Of a DNA stretch of 64,000 bases, positions 7,705 to 17,726 are shown piece by piece. Numbering within the stretch: position 1 is the first letter of the stretch; every line of letters starts with the position of its first letter. The notes beneath the pieces are model-generated. The model was not told the origin of the DNA and did not search any database. It saw nothing but the letters and a program-made list of their open reading frames with translations. Position numbers and translations under genes: made by a program. Source of the DNA: Pseudomonas sp. GD04019 (GTDB taxonomy: Bacteria; Pseudomonadota; Gammaproteobacteria; Pseudomonadales; Pseudomonadaceae); assembly GCF_029837695.1 (NCBI RefSeq), contig NZ_JAOEEA010000014.1:62001-126000 (forward strand). Direction: 5' to 3'.

Positions 7705-9504
7705 TCAGAAGGAATAGGAGACGTTGAGCGCGACGTGGTCGCGGTCGATCAGCGCGTTGTCCTTGCGCGCGCCCCAGAACGAGGTGTAGGCCAGCTTGCC
7801 GGCCAGCTTCTGGCCGTACTTGGCGCCCAGTTCGAGGGTGGCGGACTTGCGCCCCTGGACGAAGTTCTCGTTGAGCGAGGGCGAGGTACCGGACACGTCC
7901 TGGCGGAAGGTCAGCCCCGGCATCAGGTCGAAGTTGGGCTGCACGTCCTGCAGCAGGCCGGAGAAGTTCACCGTGTAGCCCCAGGCGAAGGAGTCCAGGT
8001 AGTCGTAGTTGACCGTGTCGAGCAGGCTGCCCGGCACATGGTTGAAGGCCACCTCGGCGAGCATGATCAGGTCGTCCAGGCCGGCGGTGGGGCCGAAGGT
8101 GTGGATGGTGGAGACCGAGGCGGTATACAGCTCGTGGCGCTTGTACAAGTCGATGCTGCGGCGCGGGTCGTTGGCCGAGCCGTCGCCGAACTCGCCGAGG
8201 TCAATGCTGCCGCCGCTGGCCCCGCCAGCGCCGAGGGCGCCTTCGGCCATGCTCTCCAGCTCGTAGATCATCGAGGGTTCCAGCGGCGCGTTGGGCCGAT
8301 AGGTCAGCTCGCCGGCGACGCTGGTGTCACCGACCGTGCCGGACACGCTGAGGCCGAACAGGCGGATGTCTTCGGGGTAGATGAAGTCGTAGTAGGTGCT
8401 GTCGAGCAGGGCCAGGCCGTCCACCAGCGGCACCGAGGCCGGGTCGAGCGCCTGGGCCAGGCTGCACAGGTCACTGAAATTGCCGCCGCTACCGGCGCTA
8501 CAGGCCATGGACTGGCCCTTCTGGATGCGCAGGAACGGCACCTTGCTGTGGTAGTTGAGGTAGTAGAGGCTGAACTCGGTGTTGTTCCACTCCTCCACCA
8601 TATAGCGCATGGCGACGCCGAACTGGCCGTCGTCGCGGGCGTCATGCTCCTTGCCGTAGCGGGCACCGGCGACGATGCCGTTCTCGCCGTTGAGGCCTGG
8701 CACCAGGTCGGCCAGCGGGCCCAGCTCGTTGCGCAGGTCGACCAGCACGCCGTTGCTGCCCTTGCCGAAGTAGTCCTGGTTGTTGAGGAAGGCGCCGGTG
8801 GGGATCAGCTCGTGGCCCTTCCACTCCAGGCCATAGAAGGCCTCGACATTGAGCGCATCGGTCAGGCCCAGCTGGCCGGAGATCATGTTGGTCGGCAGCA
8901 GCGCGTCCTTGAGGCTGGCGTTGGGCAGCACCACGCGGCCGATGTCCACCGGGTTGATCACGTTGATGCCGTCGGCGTAGTAGATGCCCTCCCCCCAGTT
9001 GATCACCTGGCGCCCGAACCGCAGGCTGTACGGCATCTCGCCGACGTAGCGGTTGGTGTAGAGGTAGGCGTCGAGCAGGCGCGCGCGGTGGCCGGCGCGG
9101 TTTTCCAGGTCCGAGGGGTAGCGCTCGTCGCTGTCGGTGTTGTGGGTCTCGAAGCCGTCGCCGCTGGGATCGTGATCCATGATCTGGGTGTCGTACCAGG
9201 CGGTACCGCGCATGAACAGGCCGTCCTGCTCGGTGCGCACGTGTAGCTCGGAGGTCAGCTTGAATTCGTTGGAGACGAAGCCGGTGTCGTAGTACTCGCT
9301 GCCGTCGTTGTTGTTGGTGAAGATGTTCTGCCCACCGCGCTCGATGCGCTCGGGCGAACTGGTGCGGTACACCGAGGTGAACTCGGCGACGCTCTCCAGC
9401 GACGTGGTGACATTGGGCCCGGTATCGATCTCGAACGCCAGGGCCTGCATCCCCCAGATTCCTATTCCGACTGCCAGCGCTATCTTGCTCTTGTTATGCG
9501 ACAT
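7705..9504 (-). CDS. DUF1302 family outer membrane protein
   Basis: 599 residues. Signal peptide 1-23 (ending LAF/EID). The rest alternates short amphipathic strands and ends DHVALNVSYSF, with a terminal Phe as expected for an outer-membrane beta-barrel. RFGRQVINWGEGIYYADGIN and INPVDIGRVVLPNASLKDAL are strongly family-typical. It is the partner of the DUF1329 protein encoded immediately downstream. The nearest upstream gene on this strand is the TetR regulator, 142 nt away, which could control the pair or the divergent kinase operon. Confidence 0.85.
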   Translation of the reverse strand: MSHNKSKIALAVGIGIWGMQALAFEIDTGPNVTTSLESVAEFTSVYRTSSPERIERGGQNIFTNNNDGSEYYDTGFVSNEFKLTSELHVRTEQDGLFMRGTAWYDTQIMDHDPSGDGFETHNTDSDERYPSDLENRAGHRARLLDAYLYTNRYVGEMPYSLRFGRQVINWGEGIYYADGINVINPVDIGRVVLPNASLKDALLPTNMISGQLGLTDALNVEAFYGLEWKGHELIPTGAFLNNQDYFGKGSNGVLVDLRNELGPLADLVPGLNGENGIVAGARYGKEHDARDDGQFGVAMRYMVEEWNNTEFSLYYLNYHSKVPFLRIQKGQSMACSAGSGGNFSDLCSLAQALDPASVPLVDGLALLDSTYYDFIYPEDIRLFGLSVSGTVGDTSVAGELTYRPNAPLEPSMIYELESMAEGALGAGGASGGSIDLGEFGDGSANDPRRSIDLYKRHELYTASVSTIHTFGPTAGLDDLIMLAEVAFNHVPGSLLDTVNYDYLDSFAWGYTVNFSGLLQDVQPNFDLMPGLTFRQDVSGTSPSLNENFVQGRKSATLELGAKYGQKLAGKLAYTSFWGARKDNALIDRDHVALNVSYSF

Positions 9505-9646
9505 GCTGCTGTCCCCTAGCGGTGATGTGGCGAAACTAGCCGACTTGGAAAAACCTCCATGGGGCCGAGGCGGACAAAAACAGACGCCGAAAGGGCCCTT
9601 GAAACATTTCTACACAGGTGCCGTGCGGCACTGCGCGCAGTGCTCA

Positions 9647-10318
9647 TTACGCCTGCCGGGCAAAGGCCTCGAGGCTGCTGGTGTAGATGAACTGCAGGGT
9701 GCGTTTGAGCTGCTGCACCCGCTGCTGGCGCTGCTCGGCCGGCAGGGTCAGGGCCAGCTTGGTCACCGAGCTGCCGCCCTCGCACAGCACCAGCGCCAGG
9801 CCCTCGGCCTGCTCCGGATCGACATTCGGATGAGCGCTGAGAATCGCCGTGGCAACCATGCCCGCGGTGGCCAGGGTGTCGGCCTGGTTCAGCTCGCGCA
9901 GCTCCGGTGCCGCGGCCACGCAGCCCCATACCTCGACGAATCCCGGATGGCTGATCTGGATCTCCACCATCAGGTCAATCAGGCGTTCGATCAGCAGGCC
10001 GGCATCGGCGCTGTTGGCCGGGTCGACGATCCGCTTGAGATCCTCTTCCAGACGCTCGCTGACGCTACTGGTGTAGCGCTGCCAGACCTCCTTGACGATG
10101 GCCAGCTTGGTCGGGAAGTACAGGTACAGCGAGGCGATCGGCAGGCCGGCCTCGCGGGCGATCTCGCGCATCGACACCGCCTCGTAGCCACGCGCGGCGA
10201 TCAGCTCCAGGGCGACCTTGAGGATCGACTCGAAGCGCGCCTGGCTACGCTCCTGCTTGGGAGCGCGAGGTGCTTTGGGTTTCACCACGGGGGTGCTTGA
10301 CAAGGTTTTGTTGGCCAC
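9647..10318 (-). CDS. TetR/AcrR family transcriptional regulator
   Basis: 223 residues from a GTG start at 10318; the longer open frame upstream overlaps the divergent kinase gene and is unlikely to be coding. A basic, Pro-rich tail (1-24) is followed by the TetR helix-turn-helix MREIAREAGLPIASLYLYFP (about 50-69) and an all-helical ligand-binding domain. The divergent operon starts 89 nt away, and a near-perfect 25-bp palindrome lies between them. The likely role is ligand-relieved repression of itself and the kinase/aldolase/aminotransferase operon, and perhaps of DUF1302/DUF1329. The ligand is unknown. Confidence 0.85.
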   Translation of the reverse strand: MANKTLSSTPVVKPKAPRAPKQERSQARFESILKVALELIAARGYEAVSMREIAREAGLPIASLYLYFPTKLAIVKEVWQRYTSSVSERLEEDLKRIVDPANSADAGLLIERLIDLMVEIQISHPGFVEVWGCVAAAPELRELNQADTLATAGMVATAILSAHPNVDPEQAEGLALVLCEGGSSVTKLALTLPAEQRQQRVQQLKRTLQFIYTSSLEAFARQA

Positions 10319-10330
10319 AGCATTCTCGGA

Positions 10331-10355
10331 AAAACATGAGCAATGCTTATGTTTT
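10331..10355. promoter_or_regulatory. Probable TetR operator (25-bp palindrome)
   Basis: Left half AAAACATGAGCA (10331-10342), central A, right half TGCTTATGTTTT (10344-10355); 11 of 12 positions are symmetric. It lies 13 nt before the TetR start and 52 nt before the kinase start, so one bound dimer could control both divergent promoters. No second copy was noticed near the DUF1302 start. Confidence 0.72.
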
Positions 10356-10406
10356 AGCGCGACTCTCGCGGAATGGGAAGAGGCCGATGCAAACGAGGCA
10401 AAAAAC

Positions 10407-11987
10407 GTGACTGAGCTGGTACTGGCCGTGGACCTCGGCAGCTCCGGCTGCAAGACCGCCCTGGTCGGCCTGGATGGCCGCGTGCGCGCCTTCGCCTTCC
10501 GCGCGGTGAGCAACCACCTGTTGCCCGGCGCCGGCGTCGAGCAGTGCCCGGAAGACTGGTGGCGCGCCTTCGAGGAGAGCGCCGCCGAAGTGCTGCAGCG
10601 CCCCGAGATCGACCGCTCGAACATAGTCGCGCTGGCCTGCTCCTGCCAGGGCGAAGGCACCCTGCCGGTGGACCGCGACGGCAATCCGCTGGCCCGCGCC
10701 ATGCTGTACATGGACATGCGCGGCCAGGCCGCCGTGCAGCGTCAGGTCGGCGGCGCCCTGCCGCGCGTGGCCGGCTACGACCCGCTCAAGCTTTGGCGCT
10801 GGCTGCGTCTGACCGGCGGCGCGCCGGCGCTGTCCGGCAAGGACCCGTTCGGCCATATCGCCTTCATCCGCGATGAAATGCCCGAGCTGTACGCGCGTAC
10901 CGCCAAGTTCCTCAACGTCCTCGACTTCATGAACCTGCGCCTGACCGGGCGCATCGCCGCCACCGTGGACTCGGCACTGACCACCTGGGTCACCGACAAC
11001 CGCGATCCAGCCAACATTCGCTACGACGACGGCCTGCTGCGCCTGGCCGGGCTGAGCCGCGAACAGCTGCCGGAGCTAGTGCGTTGCAGCGATATCCTCG
11101 GCACCCTGCGCCCGGCCGTAGCGCAGAAGCTCGGCCTGCCCACCAACCTGCCGGTGGTGGCCGGCGCGGTGGACAACACCGCATCGGCGCTGGGCTCCGG
11201 GGCGGTGGCGGACAATGCCCTGCACCTGTACGTCGGCACCTCGTCGTGGATCGGCGCCCATGTGGCGAAGAAGAAGACCGACGTGTTCCGGCAGATCGCC
11301 GCCGTGCCCTGCGCCCTGCCCGATCGCTACCTGATGATGGCCATGCAGTCCGCCGCCGGCGCCAACCTCAGCTTCCTGCGCGACCGCATCCTCTACGCCA
11401 GGGATGCCCTGCTGCAGAACGAGGCCGGGCCGGACGTCTACCGCATCCTCGACGAGATCGCCGCCGGCGTGCCGGCCGGTGCCCGCGGCCTGCTCTACCT
11501 GCCCTGGCTGATGGGCGAACGTACCCCGGTGGACGACGCGCGTCTGCGCGCCGGCCTGCTCAACCTGAGCCTGGAGCACGCCCGCGAAGACATGGTGCGC
11601 GCCTTCCTCGAGGGCGTGGCGCTCAACACCCGCTGGATGATGGAGTCGGTGCGCAGCTTCCTCGGCACCCGGCCGGACACCATCACCCTGGTCGGTGGCG
11701 GCGGCCAGTCAGATGTATGGAGCCAGGTCTTCGCCGACGTGCTGGACATGACCGTGCTGCAGCCCGAGCAGCCGATCCAGGCCAATGCCCGCGGCGCCGC
11801 GTTCCTTGCCGGAGTCGGCATCGGCGCACTGAAGTTTTCCGATCTCGCCGAGCGGGTCGCCATTCGCCGCCGCTTCGAGCCGCAGGCCGCGCACCGCCAG
11901 CGCTACACCGACAGCTACGCCACCTTCCGCGCCGCGCACAAGGCGCTGGCGCCCTTCTACGCCAAGCTCCATGGAGACCCACGATGA
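10407..11987 (+). CDS. FGGY-family carbohydrate kinase
   Basis: 526 residues from GTG 10407, with CGAGG 8 nt upstream. The two actin-like lobes are clear: N-terminal phosphate loop DLGSSGCK (9-16), the AGAVDNTASALGSG segment with the presumed catalytic Asp256, and the C-terminal nucleotide site LVGGGGQSDVWSQVFADVL. FGGY kinases phosphorylate ketoses, polyols or similar compounds with ATP; this one is xylulokinase-like in length. It is the first gene of a four-gene operon (ATGA overlap with the aldolase). The kinase presumably makes the phosphorylated substrate cleaved by the aldolase; the sugar or polyol is not identifiable. Confidence 0.87.
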   Translation: MTELVLAVDLGSSGCKTALVGLDGRVRAFAFRAVSNHLLPGAGVEQCPEDWWRAFEESAAEVLQRPEIDRSNIVALACSCQGEGTLPVDRDGNPLARAMLYMDMRGQAAVQRQVGGALPRVAGYDPLKLWRWLRLTGGAPALSGKDPFGHIAFIRDEMPELYARTAKFLNVLDFMNLRLTGRIAATVDSALTTWVTDNRDPANIRYDDGLLRLAGLSREQLPELVRCSDILGTLRPAVAQKLGLPTNLPVVAGAVDNTASALGSGAVADNALHLYVGTSSWIGAHVAKKKTDVFRQIAAVPCALPDRYLMMAMQSAAGANLSFLRDRILYARDALLQNEAGPDVYRILDEIAAGVPAGARGLLYLPWLMGERTPVDDARLRAGLLNLSLEHAREDMVRAFLEGVALNTRWMMESVRSFLGTRPDTITLVGGGGQSDVWSQVFADVLDMTVLQPEQPIQANARGAAFLAGVGIGALKFSDLAERVAIRRRFEPQAAHRQRYTDSYATFRAAHKALAPFYAKLHGDPR

Positions 11988-12615
11988 ACGAGCGCGAAGC
12001 CCGCGAGGCGGTGGTGCGCACCGCCGTCGCCCTGGCCGACCAGGGCTACCTGGCCGGTGTCGGCGGCAACCTGGCGTTGCGCATCGACGCCGAGCGTTTC
12101 GCCGTCACGCCCTCGGCCAGCGACTACTACACGATGAGCGCGGACGATATCTGCGTGCTGCGTCTGGACGACCTGAGCCAGCTTTCCGGCCATGGCAAAC
12201 CTTCGGTGGAAAGCGGCCTGCACGCCCGCGCGCTGCAGGCGCGGCCGGACTGCATGGCCAGCGTGCATACCCACCAGCCGGTGGCCAGCGCCTTCACCCT
12301 GCTCGACCGACCATTGCCGATGCACGGTGCCGAGGCGCGCCGGCTGATCGGCGCCGAGGTACCGATGTGCGCCTATGCACCGTCCGGCACCAGCTGGCTG
12401 GCCAGCAATGTCGGCAAGCGCGTGGGCGCCGACCTCAACGCCTACCTGATGCGCAACCACGGCGCCGTCTGCCTCGGCGCCACCCTGGAAGATGCCTGCA
12501 CCGTGGTGCGGCTGCTGGAGCAGGAAGCCATCGCCTGGTTCCGCCGCGCCCTGGCCGAGCAACCCGACAACCGCCTGTACCGACAGACGCTCGAATTCCT
12601 AGAAGAGGACCTGCG

Positions 12616-12619
<4 letters not shown>
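11984..12619 (+). CDS. Class II aldolase/adducin family protein
   Basis: 211 residues, fuculose-1-phosphate-aldolase fold. The metal ligands expected for the family are present: His95 and His97 in VHTHQP, and His159 in LMRNHGAV. Glu76 in SVESGLH is at the acid/base position, and GVGGNLALR (25-33) is the phosphate-binding Gly-Asn region. It should be a zinc-dependent retro-aldol enzyme (or decarboxylase/epimerase of the same fold). It overlaps the kinase stop and the aminotransferase start by ATGA at both ends, so the three are translationally coupled. A degenerate paralogue of the same fold is encoded two genes downstream. Confidence 0.87.
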
Positions 12620-14072
<1,453 letters not shown>

Positions 14073-14076
<4 letters not shown>

Positions 14077-14690
14077 GCCTGCACGACGAGCTGCACCAGG
14101 CCAGCCAGCGCCTGGCCGCCAAGGGCCTGTTCAACGACGCCGGCGACAGTCTCTCGCTGCTGCTGCCCGGCACCGGGCGCATCCTGCTGCAGGTCTACGG
14201 AGAGGCGCCGCGCGAGGTCGAACTGGGCCAGGGCGAGGATGGCGTGGCTGGCCTGCACGCACGGCTCTATCGCCTGCGCGGCGACATCGGTGCGGCGGCG
14301 CTGCTCAGCCCGCGCTGGAGCCTGCAACTGCAGCAGCTCGGCGAGGCCATGCCCTCGGTGTTCGACGAACAGGCGCGGCATATCGGCCGCTCCTGGGCAC
14401 CCGCCAGCAGCGAGCAGCTTCCCAAGCTGCTGGCCGGCGGCGGCAACGCTGGGCCATTGGAAGGCCGCCTGCTGGCCCTGGGCGTGACGCGCAACCGCAT
14501 GCTGTTCAACGCCGAGCTGTTCGAGAAATGCGCCATGGCCTACGTACTGGCGCGCTTGGGCGGCGGCGCGGTGAAGAAGGTGCCCTGGTGGGTGCGCCTG
14601 ATCGCCGGCCAGCGCCTGCGCCAGGACCAGGCCCGCGCCGCCAGCAGCCATGCGGCCGGCCAGCAGGCCGCCGAACTGGGCGCCTATTGA
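14073..14690 (+). CDS. Aldolase-fold (class II/adducin-like) protein lacking metal ligands
   Basis: 205 residues. The N-terminal part (ASQRLAAKGLFNDAGDSLSL, 10-29) and the LHARLYRLRGDIGAAALLSP region (61-80) align with class II aldolases. Aligned through the shared LHAR with the active enzyme of this operon, the two metal-binding His residues become Leu77 and Ser79, and no NHG motif is found near GVTRNRMLF. The rest is unlike anything I recognise, with a basic, Ala/Gln-rich tail. It overlaps the aminotransferase gene by ATGA. It may be a non-catalytic partner or a changed enzyme; the fold assignment is moderately supported and the function unknown. Confidence 0.6.
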
Positions 14691-14750
14691 GTCGGGCGGG
14701 TGAAACTCGCGTATGCACGACATGACCAACGCGGGTTTCACCCGCCCTAC
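14691..14750. repeat. REP-like inverted repeat, diverged copy of the 2074 element
   Basis: The left arm starts GTCGGGCGGGTGAAACTCG and the right arm ends GGGTTTCACCCGCCCTAC (to 14750). It begins right after the stop of the aldolase-like gene and could form a 3' stem-loop for the four-gene operon. Confidence 0.75.
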
Positions 14751-14770
14751 GCCATGCCGCCTAAGCAGAC

Positions 14771-14904
14771 CGTAGGGTGGATGACGCTCTGCTCATCCAC
14801 CACTGGTCCCGCGCGGGCCGCTACCCGGTGGATCGCCGCCCGACGGATCGCCGCCCGGTGGATCGCCACCCGGTGGATCGATGAAGCGTGATCCACCCTA
14901 CGGG
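14771..14904. repeat. REP-like element (GTAGGGTGGAT family) with internal 15-bp tandem repeats
   Basis: Outer ends CGTAGGGTGGAT (14771) and ATCCACCCTACGGG (to 14904) are inverted. Inside, four 15-bp units run from 14825 to 14884, each a version of CCGGTGGATCGCCGC; units 1 and 3 differ by one base, unit 2 by two, and unit 4 is diverged at its end. The gene-free gap 14691-15041 otherwise contains only the AraC leader. A shorter relative lies at 17637-17720. Confidence 0.75.
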
Positions 14905-15041
14905 TGACCTACCGGGGCAACAGTGGCGCCACCCACTGGCACCGTGCTAACTATGCAAGCGCTGCTCCCGACCGGGCAGCGCATAACAACAAGAACAGGC
15001 GCCCGCCGCCGCTCTACGACGTCCCTGCAGGGAGCGTGTCC

Positions 15042-16079
15042 ATGAAACCCATCGCCGATCCGCGCTACTCGGAGGCCTCGGCCCCGCCGCAGATTTCCCG
15101 CTTCCTGCTGCAGCATGTGGCCGCCGTCGGCCGCGACCCGGCCATGCTGTGCCGTGGCCTGGGCTTCGAGCCGGACGACCTGAAGAAGCCCGACTATCGC
15201 CTGTCCTACCGGCAGAGCTATCTGCTGGTGCGCCGCGCCCTGCACAGCCTGGACGACAGCGGCCTGGGCCTGGCCGTCGGTAGCCGGCAGACCGCCGTGT
15301 CCTGGGGCCTGGTGGGCATGGCCATGATGGCCAGCCCGACCCTGGGCGAGGCGCTGGACCTGGCCATCCGCTACCAGCGCCACACCGGCGCCCTGCTCGA
15401 CTGCGAGATGGAAGTGCGCAACGGCCGCTGCCTGGTGTTCGCCAGCACGCGCTTCTTCGATCCCGAGGTGGCGGTGTTCTATCTGGAGGAAGCCTTCGCC
15501 AGCGCCCAGGCCATCGTGCGCCACCTGTCCGGCCAAGACCTGGTCATCGACCGCATCGAACTGGAATACCCGCGCCCGCCGCACTGGCAACGCTATGCGG
15601 AGCTGTTCCGCTGCCCGCTGAAGTTCGGTGCCGGACACAACCTGATCACCTTCGACGCAAGCTGGCTGGAGCTGCCGCTACCGACCCGCGACGACTACGT
15701 GGCCGCCGAGATCGCCGAGCTGCTGGACAGCGCGCGCTGGGAGCAGCACGGCAGCTCCGACCTGATCGAGACCATCCAGCGCGAGGTGCGCAAGAGCCTG
15801 TGCCGCCCACCGCAACTGGCCGAACTGGCGCAGCAGCTTAACCTCGGCGAACGCACCCTGCGCCGGCGCATCGACGAGGCCGGGCTGTCCTATCACGGCA
15901 TCGTCGACTCCGTGCGCCGGGCCAAAGCCCTGGCCCTGCTCAGCCACCGCGACAGCCGGCTGATCGACGTGGCCAGCGAGACCGGCTTCAGCGACGTGCG
16001 CAACTTCCGCCGCGCCTTCAAGCGCTGGACCGGGGTGACGCCGCGCACGGCGAAGCAGCGGATTGCTCAGGAGTCCTAG
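15042..16079 (+). CDS. AraC family transcriptional regulator (OruR/ArgR-like layout)
   Basis: 345 residues. The N-terminal domain (about 25-215) is of the arabinose-binding-like type found in Pseudomonas AraC regulators such as OruR. The C-terminal DNA-binding domain (about 250-340) has two helix-turn-helices: PPQLAELAQQLNLGERTLRR and the typical IDVASETGFSDVRNFRRAFK (RW) ending in TGVTPRTAK. ATG 15042 is preceded by AGGGAG at a good distance; longer in-frame starts lie inside the repeat region. It follows the kinase operon on the same strand, but REP elements separate them. Target genes are unknown. Confidence 0.85.
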   Translation: MKPIADPRYSEASAPPQISRFLLQHVAAVGRDPAMLCRGLGFEPDDLKKPDYRLSYRQSYLLVRRALHSLDDSGLGLAVGSRQTAVSWGLVGMAMMASPTLGEALDLAIRYQRHTGALLDCEMEVRNGRCLVFASTRFFDPEVAVFYLEEAFASAQAIVRHLSGQDLVIDRIELEYPRPPHWQRYAELFRCPLKFGAGHNLITFDASWLELPLPTRDDYVAAEIAELLDSARWEQHGSSDLIETIQREVRKSLCRPPQLAELAQQLNLGERTLRRRIDEAGLSYHGIVDSVRRAKALALLSHRDSRLIDVASETGFSDVRNFRRAFKRWTGVTPRTAKQRIAQES

Positions 16080-16090
16080 CGGACTGACGG

Positions 16091-16297
16091 CCCCTCACCC
16101 CGAGCCTCTCCCAGAGGGAGAGGGGGCTGAATTGGTGTTGGATTCGAGCCCGTAACTCGTCGACACCTCGGACAAACTCCCTCTCCCCCTGGGAGAGGGT
16201 TAGGGCGGCCCGCGTAGGGTGAGGGCTTTGCAGGCAGCTCGGAGCAGACGGAGAGTCCCTCACCCCCGGCCCCTCTCCCATAGGGAAAGGGGAGGAC
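16091..16297. repeat. Cluster of three CCCTCACCCC...GGGAGAGGG inverted repeats
   Basis: Three related imperfect hairpins fill the gap between two convergent genes: 16091-16125 (CCTCTCCC / GGGAGAGG), 16179-16226 (CTCTCCCCCTGGGAGAGG, then GTAGGGTGAGGG) and 16257-16296 (CCCTCACCCC ... CCCTCTCCC / GGGAAAGGGG). This family is frequent between genes in Pseudomonas. It may also act as a bidirectional transcription barrier. Confidence 0.7.
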
Positions 16298-17572
16298 CTA
16301 TTCCTGATACACCGGCCACCGTTCGACGATCTTGCCGCCGCGCACGGCCAGCAGATCACCGAACTGCAGCAGCACCGCCTCGCTCTGGGTCGGCCGTAGA
16401 AACACCTGATCATCCACCGCCAGGCCCACCGCCGGCGAGCCGTTGACCAGCTCCTGGTTCGAGCTGCGCCCGTAAAGGCCGCTCAATTGCAGGCCGGCCG
16501 GCGAGGCCAGGTCGGCCTGCCAGTTGCCGCCGTAAATGAAGAAGGTCTCGCGCTGGTTGACGTCCCACCAGGCGAACAACCGTGACTTCTCGTCCAGTGC
16601 CGGAATGCGCAGCGCGCCCGTGCGCTTGAGCACCGGCGTGGCGATGTACAGCGCGGGCTGATGCTCGGCCAGCGACGGCAGGTCGTAGTGGCTGGGCTTG
16701 AGCAGGCCGGTACCGATGGCCACCTCGCTACTCAACCGCTCCTGCTCGTGAGCCCGGTAGCTGGGGCTGCCGGCGGTGTTCAGGGTCAGGCCGTCATGCC
16801 ACAGCGCCGGGAAGCGCTGGCGAGTGAAGTCGACATAGCCCTGGTACAGCGCCATGACCTTGGCCAGCAGTTCGTCCTGGCTGCCGAGCACCGAAGGCAG
16901 GTTCATGCCGACGAAGGGGTCGTACCCCATGAAGCCGGCGAACTCCAGCTGCTGCGGGTTATCCGCGATCAGCTGCAGCAACTGCCCCAGCACCTGCGTA
17001 TCGCTCACGCCGCCGCGATGCAGGCCCACATCCAGCTCGATGTTGATGCGTAGCCGCGTGCCCAGCCCCTGGGCCAGCGCCAGGTATTGCTGCAGGCGCT
17101 CGGGCGTATCGATCAGCCACTGCAGCTGCTTCGCCGGATCTAAGGGGCCGCTGTGCTGCTGGTAGAACAGCTGCGCCGAGCGTACCGGCAGTGGCTTGCC
17201 GAGCAGGATGTCGGCCTCGGGGAACTGCCGCGCATCGTGATTGAGGAACGGCTGGTGGAAGGCCATCAGCTTGCGGGTGCCGATGCGCTCGCCGATATAG
17301 CGCAGCAGACCGGGCGACGGCAGCGATTTCTCCACCAGGCGCAGCTGCTTGCCGCTACGAGCGAGGAACTGGCGCACCACCTCGATATTGTGGTCGAGGC
17401 GATCGAGGTCGATCAGCATGGCCGGGCGCATCGGTCCGTTGGCCTTGAGCTCCTGGTTCAGCGCCTGAAAGTAGGCATCGTGCGGCTGCCCGCGATCCCC
17501 TGGGCGCAGCCAGGCGGCGGCCAGCAGTCCACCGGCGCCCAGGCCGGCCAGCACGAGTGTGCGTCGTTTCAT
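16298..17572 (-). CDS. Exported PLP-dependent alanine racemase / D-threonine aldolase-like protein
   Basis: 424 residues from ATG 17572, preceded by a good GAAGGAG. The N terminus MKRRTLVLAGLGAGGLLAAA has twin Arg before a hydrophobic stretch, so it is either a Tat signal or a membrane anchor. The fold-type III PLP barrel follows: PAMLIDLDRLDHNIEVVR and RLVEKSLPSPGLL with the presumed PLP Lys82, and a C-terminal D-serine-dehydratase-like domain. The family includes D-amino acid aldolases and dehydratases; the substrate cannot be told. Export of a PLP enzyme is unusual. It is on the same strand as the lactone oxidase and cytochrome genes, 154 nt further down with a repeat between. Confidence 0.78.
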   Translation of the reverse strand: MKRRTLVLAGLGAGGLLAAAWLRPGDRGQPHDAYFQALNQELKANGPMRPAMLIDLDRLDHNIEVVRQFLARSGKQLRLVEKSLPSPGLLRYIGERIGTRKLMAFHQPFLNHDARQFPEADILLGKPLPVRSAQLFYQQHSGPLDPAKQLQWLIDTPERLQQYLALAQGLGTRLRINIELDVGLHRGGVSDTQVLGQLLQLIADNPQQLEFAGFMGYDPFVGMNLPSVLGSQDELLAKVMALYQGYVDFTRQRFPALWHDGLTLNTAGSPSYRAHEQERLSSEVAIGTGLLKPSHYDLPSLAEHQPALYIATPVLKRTGALRIPALDEKSRLFAWWDVNQRETFFIYGGNWQADLASPAGLQLSGLYGRSSNQELVNGSPAVGLAVDDQVFLRPTQSEAVLLQFGDLLAVRGGKIVERWPVYQE

Positions 17573-17636
17573 CGCTGCTCCTTCGAACCTGCTCGGTTCT
17601 CTTGATCGTCGGCCATGCGTCGTGCGCCAAGAGCCT

Positions 17637-17720
17637 CGTAGGGTGGACAACGCCGGAGGCTTGTCCACCAACGGCTGGCACCGAGCCCAGATGGTGGATG
17701 GCTTCGGCCATCCACCCTAC
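17637..17720. repeat. REP-like element (GTAGGGTGGA family), two stem-loops
   Basis: First hairpin GTAGGGTGGACAA ... TTGTCCACC (17637-17669). Second hairpin GGTGGATGGC / GCCATCCACCCTAC (17691-17720). The outer GTAGGGTGG and CCACCCTAC ends are inverted, as in the element at 14771-14904. Confidence 0.75.
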
Positions 17721-17726
17721 TGCGGT

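Noticed and set aside
14825..14884. CRISPR-like array
   Set aside because: The 15-bp units are directly adjacent with no spacers between them, and no cas gene is nearby; it is a tandem repeat inside a REP-type element.
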